Source of the DNA: Intoshia linei
Lineage: Eukaryota; Orthonectida; Rhopaluridae
Reading direction: 5' to 3'
Assembly: GCA_001642005.1 (NCBI GenBank)
Contig: LWCA01000607.1
Location: forward strand, 1-22,145
DNA: 22,145 nucleotides
The notes below the pieces were generated by a model that saw only the letters and a list, made by a program, of their open reading frames with translations, made no database searches and was not told the origin of the DNA. Positions 7,901 through 15,500 of this stretch are shown piece after piece. The stretch's first letter is position 1. Each line of letters begins with the position of its first letter. The position numbers and the translations under genes are program-made.

Positions 7901-9413
7901 AGTTCCACTTTACACGTCACTGTATCAATAATACCATTGTGTTTCGTTTGTCACTTTCCAGTTGCATTTTTGCACAGAATCCAAAATCAGTCAATTTTAC
8001 TTCTCGATCATGTCCCAATAATACATTGTCACTTTTTATATCTCTACATTTTTTATTTTAATACAATTATAAATATTAAAATTATAATTATGTAAAAAGT
8101 TTTCACTAAAAACATAAAACCAATGATACTTTTTTAAAGTTATATTCAAATTAATAAATTTCAAAATGAAGCCCATTTCACTGTAAATCCCAGTCGAATA
8201 CAAGGCTTTAATTTAAATTAAAAATATAAATAAACCAATAATACAAACCTGTGTATGAAATGACGTTCATGCAAAAAATTGAGACCTTGTATACATTCAA
8301 GAGTAATTCCAGCAATAATGGGTTCACCCAATACCGTCTCAGTTACAATTTCTGTTAAAGCTCCTAAACAATACTATAAACCTGCAAAGTTAAAATGTAA
8401 CCTCCTTCAAGGTATTCCATTATAATGTATAAAGTATGGTTAATTAAAAAGCTGTCTAAAAAGTTGACCAAGTTTTTATGACCCAATTGCATATGTTGTT
8501 TCATAACTTCTAATTCTGTTATAATTAATTCTTTTTTAGGTTGATGGTTCAAATCCATGCGTTTTACGGCCACAAGGCTTTGATCTACTTTATCTATTGC
8601 TTCATAAACAGTACCTGATGCCCTAGTTGATTATGTCACATTTTATACAAAATTTATTAAAATAAATGAAATTAACTTACCCTGAGCCAACATTCTTCTG
8701 TAAGATGTATCTTTCATTTGGGTCTCCTTTAGAAACAAATTTTGCTAAATGAGAATAAAATTAAATACATTTAAATTGACAAATAAAAAATATTAATTAA
8801 TTATAATAAATCACATAATTCTGCATAAATTTCTTCATCTGTGAGTTTATGCTTAATGTTCCGTTTGCGAGCCTTATTTTGTTTGGCTACTAGGTTCTCC
8901 TTTTTCTCCATAATAACTTTCTCTTTGTTTGATTCAACAGCTTTTGAACCCACCTAATCGTAAATGTATCAAAATATTAAAATAAAACATCATCGTAGCC
9001 GTCTGAAGAATTATTGTCCTCATTGGCACCAGAATCGTCACTGAGTCTATCCACCGTTAAAAATTTATCGTCCAATTGTTGTGTTTCTTTAAACGTCTTT
9101 ACAGCATTAATAACGGCCTCAGGGTTTTCCTTTTGATCATTTAAACTAGGGAAATGTTTAAAAATATCTAAATTAATAAAATATAAATTATACGATATAT
9201 TTTGTGTGTTTATAAGTTGTTTCCATGTATCTGGAATCCCCTGAATTTCTCCGTTTTCGGTTACAACGTGAACAACATGCTCAACTAAAATGAATTATTC
9301 ATTATGCCAAATTTAATGCTACCTTCTCGAGGGGTTCCAAAAATAAAATCATCCGGGTTGCGACTTTTTTTAGTTTTTCGGCGTAATCTAGACAAAAGGT
9401 GCCTCAATGACAT
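4936..9413 (-). CDS. Group-I p21-activated kinase (PAK), Ser/Thr kinase
   Basis: Eleven coding exons: 9413-9323, 9284-9194, 9145-8989, 8953-8815, 8744-8681, 8622-8402, 8363-8249, 8043-7935, 7534-7528, 5316-5283, 5245-4936; 445 aa. PAKs are Rac/Cdc42 effectors that phosphorylate cytoskeletal and signalling targets. Seen: a basic start (LRRKTKKSR), a CRIB-like GTPase-binding motif (FGTPREVEHVVHV, residues ~25-38), an autoinhibitory-type segment ([25 protein letters not shown]), [10 protein letters not shown], and a full kinase domain: glycine loop GSGASGTVY, Lys201 in [21 protein letters not shown] (Asp294), DFG (Asp312), KRNTMVGTPYWMAPE with the activating Thr328, and IDIWSLGIM. All catalytic residues are present. 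The group-I call rests on VSKGDP and the C-lobe. It is shorter than PAK1 (545 aa), lacking the proline-rich Nck-binding start. Exon 9 is 7 nt. Introns are 38, 48, 35, 70, 58, 38, 205, 400, 2211 and 37 nt. Confidence 0.93.
5390..5490 (-). other. Less A+T-rich island with ORF and donor-like site
   Basis: About 100 bp of visibly higher complexity and G+C inside the PAK intron. On the minus strand it is open for about 28 codons (includes [17 protein letters not shown]) and is followed directly by GTAAGT at 5395-5390, a perfect splice donor. It would destroy the activation segment if spliced into PAK, so it is either a rarely used exon, a fragment of a mobile element or a gene remnant. No family recognised. 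Confidence 0.3.
5750..6640. repeat. Dispersed repeat A, degenerate array
   Basis: A cluster of diverged units with a core GGTCAAAAACCCAGATTACC followed by a T-run and AAAAAT, visible at 6264-6300 and more weakly at about 6394 and 6563, spaced roughly 130-170 bp. An inverted unit at 5968-6190 (starts GCATCAGCGTATATATTTTT, contains TTTTTGACCCGTAAGATGTG) matches 10321-10552 closely. Other copies or cores: 11561-11600 (inverted), 14108-14150, 14241-14280, 18085-18133 and 19183-19330. No coding capacity seen; it looks like an old satellite or non-autonomous element. Confidence 0.65.
6664..6890. repeat. Dispersed repeat B, copy 2 (interrupted)
   Basis: Matches 1720-1890 on both sides of a 95-bp insertion: GGCACCGTTTTTGAAATTTT and GGTTCTA to the left, TAGTATATTCAACAAAATA to the right. 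The match allows the inserted element's ends to be read off. Confidence 0.55.
6732..6826. mobile_element. 95-bp palindromic MITE with TA duplication
   Basis: Two 27-bp arms (6732-6758 and 6800-6826) are reverse complements with two mismatches; the left arm begins TACTTTTTTAATTTC and the right arm ends GAAATTAAAAAGGTA, around a 41-bp A+T-rich loop. It is flanked by TA on each side (6730-6731 and 6827-6828). The related repeat at 1720-1890 has a single TA at this site, giving an empty-site comparison. A TA target fits the IS630/Tc1/mariner group (family knowledge); the autonomous partner is unknown. Confidence 0.65.
7141..7461. mobile_element. hAT-type MITE, 321 bp, intact TSD
   Basis: Terminal inverted repeats of about 32 bp: the left begins CAGGGATTGGAAATAATTGA, and the right, read inward, begins CAGGGATTAGAATTAATTGA. 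Exact 8-bp target-site duplications CTTATTAT flank it at 7133-7140 and 7462-7469. An 8-bp duplication with CAGGG ends is the hallmark of hAT elements. There is no coding sequence, so it is non-autonomous. It lies in PAK intron 9, about 60 bp from the microexon. Confidence 0.88.
7528..7534 (-). other. 7-nt microexon of PAK (GTTGGAA)
   Basis: On the minus strand the sequence reads TTTATTAG|GTTGGAA|GTAAAT, an exact acceptor and donor around 7 nt. The upstream exon ends ...KRNTM in phase 0 and the downstream exon starts CTCCATATTGG needing one preceding base. Inserting GTTGGAA yields M-V-G-T-P-Y-W-M-A-P-E, the invariant PAK activation segment. Without it, V-G and the first base of the Thr codon are missing and the frame is lost. 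Confidence 0.88.
7535..7934 (-). other. PAK intron 8, 400 nt
   Basis: Begins GTATTA at 7934 and ends TTTATTAG before the microexon. No element or coding sequence recognised in it. Confidence 0.7.
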
Positions 9414-9905
9414 TTTTATATATCTAAAGGTCATTTTCAGTAAATATGTCAAAGGTTAACTTTTATTTACAATTTAAGATTTTAATGGAATATATTTATA
9501 CTTTACAGATATAAAATACCTTTATATGTTAACATGAAATATTACCTTGTTTATTTTATAAAATTTTCAATTATTTTAGGTTCATAAGATGCAATACATT
9601 TTTATTATACTTAAGTTATGATTATTATAAATACGGTTGCATGTGTACACAACTAAATCAACATCAAATCTTGGTTATACATGTAAAATGCGTTTGGATA
9701 ATTTCTTCAACTTGAATTTAACTGGAATTTTATTTATTTTTAGCGAAAATTTATTTTAATTCACCAAAATTATTTCATTTTGTTTTTACTTTAATTTTAA
9801 TTTTAAATTTTATTATATAGATATAATACCTGCATTTATTTACTATTCAACTAGAATACTATCTAATTAATGGTTTATTACCAAATTGGGTATGAATTAC
9901 AGTCA
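9414..9905. other. PAK 5' flank
   Basis: About 490 bp of A+T-rich sequence upstream of the PAK start codon. It should contain the PAK promoter and leader. I see no confident promoter motif, repeat or coding sequence. Confidence 0.45.
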
Positions 9906-10266
9906 TTAATCAAATAATGTATTATTTTTATTATACATCAAATTGAAAATCAATATTGGTACCCATGAAACACGGGTATATGTTTCAAATAATTTAAGTA
10001 TCAAACTTCTGGGAAATATTGTATAATGTACATGCAAATAAACACAGATGAACATTGTTCTGTTTATTTGCTCATTGAGCACTGGTATTTTTACGAAATT
10101 ACAAATTACCAAATAATTTTGCACTTTCATCGTGGCTGGTATAGAGATGGGTAAGATCTGATGTACGTAACTATTTCCCAACATGTCGGATATCTCGAAT
10201 TGTATAAAGTTGAAGTTGCTAAAAATTTGTATCTTCACCGTTAAAACCAATTTGTGGTTTTGGCCC
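9906..10266 (-). CDS. Unidentified possible terminal exon
   Basis: Open for about 119 codons on the minus strand from an acceptor-like TATATCTTCAG (ends 10267) to a stop at 9908-9906. The body (9906-10200) is less A+T-rich than its surroundings and looks coding, with alternating hydrophobic residues and a C-terminal hydrophobic stretch (VSWVPILIFNLMY). The first ~50 nt (10215-10266) and the apparent splice site align with dispersed repeat A (compare GGCAAAAACTCAAATTACCC at 19270), so the exon boundary may be repeat-derived. No upstream exon was found; the adjacent sequence is repeat and MITE. No family recognised. It may be a real terminal exon, an exonised repeat or a gene remnant. Confidence 0.3.
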
Positions 10267-10563
10267 TGAAGATATAATTATTTTAAATTGAAATTTATAA
10301 TAATGTTTATGATTTTAAAATTCGTATCAGCGTATATATTTTTTTAAATTCTCAAACTCGTTTGATTTTCAAAAAAAAGGACAATTGAGGTTTTTGACCC
10401 GTAAGATGTGAGTTTGGGAAGTTGAAATTTATTTTGCGAATACCCCGAAAAAACTGTAATTGAAATGTGGACTTTATAAAATTCTAAGACGGGTAGTTAT
10501 TTAAATAAAGTAGAACACACAAACAAAAATCGCGTAGCATATTATATAAGTAAGGATTTATTG
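10267..10563. repeat. Dispersed repeat A copy, target of a MITE
   Basis: 10321-10552 matches 5968-6190 along its length: both begin with a CATCAGCGTATATATTTTT-like run, contain TTTTTGACCCGTAAGATGTG and GAAAAAACTGTAA, and end near ACACACAAACAAAAAT and TATATAAGT. 10267-10320 matches a different part of the family seen at 19215-19265. The MITE at 10564 inserted at its right edge. Confidence 0.65.
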
Positions 10564-11126
10564 TAGTGGTTCTCAACCCGTGTTCCGCAGAACCCAGGGG
10601 TACCGCGAAATTTAATTGGGGTTCCGTGAAATATAAATGCGATATTTTTCAATTTAAAGTTTTTCTAAACTATTGTTGTATGCAATGAAACAACATTTCT
10701 CAAATTTAAATCAATTAAGTGTTAATAAAAGTATTATACATTGTGACTCACAACTTATGAGTATGGGAACCTGAAAAATGATGTTAAAAAGTATTAATAA
10801 TTCAGATTATCTTTATGAGAAATATTGTAAAGAAGGTAGGTTTTTACTGGCCCAACTCCCTTTAAATAAGTTACTTACCTCTTTATAATGATATTTAACT
10901 AAAAAGTTATCTCTCAACGGTCCTGGATGCTTACATTTATCATTGAGAAGGAAAAATAAATTTCTTTAATAAAAAATTTGTTTTCAATATTAGAAGCGTA
11001 ATTTTTTAATTAATTATCAAATTGTTTTATACATGCGAAAAAAAATTTTTCATCATGTTTTTAGGTGCCGCGATTTTTTGAAATTTCATAAGGGTTTCGC
11101 GCAGTAAAAAAGGTTGAGAAACACTG
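10564..11126. mobile_element. hAT-type MITE, 563 bp, intact TSD
   Basis: Terminal inverted repeats TAGTGGTTCTCAACC (left) and CAGTGTTTCTCAACC (right, read inward) match at 13 of 15 positions. Exact 8-bp duplications ATTTATTG lie at 10556-10563 and 11127-11134. Subterminal sequence (GGGGTTCCGTGAAA-like on the left, GGTGCCGCGATTTTTTG-like on the right) is repeated in inverted form. No transposase is encoded. The NTTCTCAACC ends are typical of a widespread hAT group (family knowledge). Confidence 0.88.
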
Positions 11127-11134
11127 ATTTATTG

Positions 11135-11887
11135 AGCTATGATACATACGTAATGAATTTTTACATTTTTGAAAAAAATACAGTAATAGTAATTGTTTAC
11201 AATCAATAGTAGAAAGGAATTGAAATCGTAAATAATTTAAAATTTGGCGATTCCTTGGAATCGTCGCATCACTAGTTAGGAGCATGAACAATGGTTATTA
11301 AACATGTGAAACTGACATTGTTAGTGTTATGAATCATAACTTATGATGGTAACTTTTTTGAATCAGTTAGCAGTACCCTCCCAAATGCAATTATTGACAT
11401 TAGTATATTTACCTTAACATTAATGTAAAGTTTTTCGAAATAATGGGTAATTTATGGTTTCGGCTGTCAAAAAATTTTTTAATTTAATTTATGATAAGGT
11501 CTCATGATTTAAAAATCTGCACTAAAATGTATGTTTTTTGAAATTCTAAGATTCCTTTCATTTTTAAAAACAAAGTTAATTTGGGATTTGACCGTTCTAG
11601 TTCCAATTTGCAGTTTATCTTAATATCTGCGCTTAAAATTGAGTTGGTTAGAGGTAATTTGACGTGCATGGCTCTACGACGTAAGGTTTCATTCCAATAA
11701 TTTGAAAAGTTTAAAATTATGTATTAATAATTTAAAAGTGACAATTTTGAGTGTTTACTGTGCTAGTAGACCAAATTTGTAGGTTGATATAAAATGTGTT
11801 TATTATAAATACCAACAATCAAAACATTAGATAAATTTAAGACACGTTTATTTTAAACATAATATTAAAAACTTTATTTAACGAATA
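11135..11887. other. Upstream region of TMED2
   Basis: No gene found. An inverted degenerate copy of repeat A is visible around 11500-11640 (TTTTTAAAAACAAAG, then TTTGACCGTTCTAG). A TATAAAA at 11788-11794, about 94 bp before the TMED2 start, could act as a TATA box, but such strings are common here. Confidence 0.45.
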
Positions 11888-12478
11888 ATGTTGATAAAAT
11901 TTATAATTTTCCAACTTTTGTTTTATGGTTCAAATGCCTATTTCATGGAAATTTTACCTCACACAGAAGATTGTTATTTCGATACCATTGAAAAGATAAA
12001 TACTCGCATGACTTTGACGTTTGAAGTAATCGAAGGTGGCTTTTTGGATATTGATGTTAAAATTACTGGAAGTGACGGTGCAGTCATTTACGAAGGATTA
12101 CGTGAAACGAATGGTAAATATACATACTCTGCCAGCTCACCAGGTGACTATAAATACTGTTTCGGTAATAGAATGTCTACAATGACACCGAAAGTAATTA
12201 TATTTAAAAATGAAATCACCGAACCCACCCAAGATGATAATTCAGACCGAGCCGATAGAGTCAATACAATGCTAGATGTTTTACATGAAAAACTAATTAG
12301 TATCAAACGCGATCAAGAATATTTGGGAGCCCGTGAAAAAGTCCATCACCGTCTTAACGATAACACCAACCACAGAGTTTCCATATGGGCAATATTTGAA
12401 GCTTTACTGTTAATATCTATGACTATTGGACAAATATATTATCTTAAAAAGTTTTTTGAAGTGCGAAGAGTGGTATAA
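11888..12478 (+). CDS. TMED2: p24 family cargo receptor TMED2 (emp24/p24-beta1)
   Basis: A single uninterrupted exon encodes 196 aa, close to human TMED2 (201 aa). p24 proteins cycle between ER and Golgi in COPII and COPI vesicles and select cargo such as GPI-anchored proteins. Seen: a signal peptide (residues 1-17, cleavage after SNA); a luminal GOLD domain with the disulphide pair Cys29 and Cys91, FEVIEGGFLDIDVKITG and CFGNRMSTMTPK; a coiled-coil stem with QEYLGAREKVHHRLNDNTN; one membrane span (about 166-186, FEALLLISMTIGQIYYL); and the short cytoplasmic tail KKFFEVRRVV. The tail's FF pair is the COPII-binding motif, and its last eight residues match vertebrate TMED2, which marks the beta subfamily. 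It is intronless beside intron-rich neighbours. It converges on CTL, with 114 bp between stop codons. A variant ATTAAA at 12486-12491 may be its polyadenylation signal. Confidence 0.96.
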   Translation: MLIKFIIFQLLFYGSNAYFMEILPHTEDCYFDTIEKINTRMTLTFEVIEGGFLDIDVKITGSDGAVIYEGLRETNGKYTYSASSPGDYKYCFGNRMSTMTPKVIIFKNEITEPTQDDNSDRADRVNTMLDVLHEKLISIKRDQEYLGAREKVHHRLNDNTNHRVSIWAIFEALLLISMTIGQIYYLKKFFEVRRVV

Positions 12479-12592
12479 TTATATTATTAAACAATTTATA
12501 TTCACTGTGTCTCTATTGACTGATATTTTTGCGCACTTGTTGTATCATTGTGCAAATTAACAGCCTCCTGTTAAATATACATTATTTTAGAA

Positions 12593-15500
12593 TTAAAAAT
12601 ATTTCACCATGAGTTGAGTTCTCATATAATACGGCTTTTCTGGACTACCATCGTTCATGTTACAGTCTTCGCAGAAACAAAGTAACATTGCGTCAATTGC
12701 AGTCTAGGTTTTTAATGTAAAAAAGTATTCAAATAAGGTACATCATATACTGTAAATATACAATGACCGATGACGTAGGCAAATAAGGACACGATCAATA
12801 GAGGAACCCAATAATTTTCCAATTGTAAATTATTAGTGTCGCTGTTGATGCTATTAAAATCGATACCAAATTTCTAAATATAATTTTATAGTTTTTTCAT
12901 GTTTATACCTGGAACCACGCTACAGAGACAGTGACGCTCAGCGCCACAACACTTAATTTTCCGAGAAATATAACAAAAGCTCCAACCATATTTAAGGCAG
13001 CAACTCGAATAACATTACTGGTGATGATTTGAAATGCCTATTTAAATTGACATTAATTACTTTTTAAATTCACCTTTCGTGCGGCACCACAAAAATGAAT
13101 TGATTCAATAGCTAAATATGTAAAATTAAACTTGTTAAATGATTATAACTAGTTCATTAAGGTTAACCAGTCTAGTGCAGATTTCAAAATATTCATTTTT
13201 TTGACCCGAAAGGAAGGATAAAATATAAATCATTTATGAAAAAATTAAAGGTTTTTTCTCATATTTGGTAAAATCGTTTTTCAAAAAAATATTGGAACAA
13301 AGGAATTTTTCCTTAAGGGTTGGTAAAATTAGATTTTTTATATTGTGGTTACATTAAGTGGATTTTCCCAGGGTGTTTGAAATGGTATTTTTTATTAACA
13401 CTTATGGCACTGTAAATTTTATTAATGGTGAAAAAAAAGTGGAGTTTTTGTAATAATAATGTAGCGGTCGTATAGGCTTTAGGATAAATTCCAAACATCT
13501 GCCAATTCTGTAATAAATATTAAAAATTCTATAAAAATTAATGATAAATTGATAAAAATTTTTTCATGTTTTATTTGAATCTCACGCACCCCATATATAT
13601 CGTTTTGGATTCCTAAGGGTTATAGGAACCCCAAATCTGGAACCACTAGATTATAAGGTATAGGTACAGTGTTTCATTTGTAATTATAAAAATAGATTTA
13701 TTTTCGTTTCTTCACACAAAACTGCGATGATTGCACCTCTCTATGTGTCTGATATTTAGACTCTGATTACACCAGCGTTCACTCTCATTTTTTTAAAGTT
13801 GATGGATGAATCAATGATATTTATTGACCACTCGGCCCTGAAAAAAATACTGGTTAACATCTTGATATATTTAATTATTATAATATTTATTTAACTTGAA
13901 AATTTTTTTTAAACAAATCAATTTATATAGACCAGACATTTTCAACCCTTTTTCTATGTGGACCCCAAAAAAATTATATACATTACATCATTTATTTATA
14001 TAAAATGTAATGTGTGTTACCGTTTATTTAAAAAACCACTTGCTAACACAGTTTTTTAAGAGTGATGCAGAATCGCAAATGTCATTTTACGAAATTGAGT
14101 TCTTCCGAGTCAAAAACCCAATTTTATTATTTTAAAAATAAAATCAGCTCTAAATTTTTAAGAAAACGTATATTCTGAAACGCATTTGAAATTAATTAAC
14201 ATTGTTGTAAATCTAAGCCTCAGAAATTTACGTCTTCATAGTCAAAACCAAAATTACCCCTTTTTTTAAAAATAAAAAAGTTGTAAAATTTTATAAAACA
14301 TAAATTCTGGGATATTTTTGAAAATCATAATCCCTAAAATTGCACTTTTTAACAATCGGTCTACAGTGAAATAAGTTTGGGAACCACTCCTTCATCCAAA
14401 ATTCATGATAGGAAAAAACTCTATACACTATGTACTACAAGTATTTAAAATTTTATTTTTTGTGGGATTCATCTTTTTTACGTTTGTAACTATAATTTGA
14501 TTTGATTGTTTTTAAGATCATACACTCATTGTCTTTAATAAATTGAAAAATCCATCTTAAAATTAAAAAATCAACATTGGCAGAACTAGCTGCTATTTGT
14601 ACGAAGTACATATTCACATGTTCATGAGTATTTAATATATTCACTTAAATTTAGTCTTAATGGAAAATAGATATTAAATTAGATGGTGTTAATTATAAAT
14701 AATTACTATCATTGTGGAAATATCATTTTTTTCTTTATTTTATTTTTGTAAATAATTTAAATTTAATTAAACAAAATTTTTCATGGACCCCAAAAAACTG
14801 TTGTAAACCCCGTTGAGAATAGTTGATTTAGACTATCTATTTAGTAACATTACTTGGCAAGCCTAAATTAAATAAAAACTAATTACCAATAATGACGTAT
14901 GCACTTTTATTAAGAAACCTAATAAATTTTTCCAAGCACCATAAACAACAAATACAACATTTTAACAAAAATTGAGCAACTGGATTTTTAGCAGCGGTAC
15001 ACCTGATAAGATAAAAAAATGAAATGAAATTAAATGTACGTTTCTTTGATATAAGAAAGAATAAATCTAGGAATCGTAACAATTAAAATGACGAGAGATC
15101 CGAGAGCAATTGATCCAATATAATATACAAAAATATTTTTAATTTCACCAAAAATTGAAATATAGACTTTGGATTTATCTCTGAAAATAAAAATTAAATA
15201 AAAACAAAAAAGTTAACCTTTGGAAATACCAAGCTGCAACAACACTTCCAATAATCATTTGTTGACATGATAGAATAAATTCAATCCACCAAATGGTAGC
15301 AAATAAAACAATATACCAAATTACGTAAAATGAATTTGACAGTGTGTAATTAATAATATTTAATTTACCAAGGGATTTCAATGTCGGAGTAGCTGAATAA
15401 AATAAATTTTGAAATTTAATTGTTAATTTAATTTAATTTAATTTAATTTTTTAAAAAAATAAAAAAAACCTGCAGTTCTAATGGCAATCAAAAACACAGC

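Larger units (their letters stand above)
13112..14886 (-). other. Large CTL intron with transposons
   Basis: 1775-nt intron between the exon ending ...YVII and the 38-nt exon. It contains a possible MITE (13149-13648), a stretch with nothing recognised (13657-13924), and a hAT-type element (13933-14825) that itself contains repeat A sequence. Confidence 0.75.

Noticed and set aside
9906-10266. TMEM231-like ciliary protein
   Set aside because: The hydrophobic C-terminus is loosely reminiscent, but the central region does not align in length or motifs.
11061-11291. Minus-strand open frame of 76 codons
   Set aside because: Its end lies inside the MITE ending at 11126 and its start outside, so it is a chance fusion across an insertion junction.
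14453-14644. Minus-strand open frame of 63 codons
   Set aside because: Wholly inside the hAT-type element 13933-14825, with no transposase similarity.
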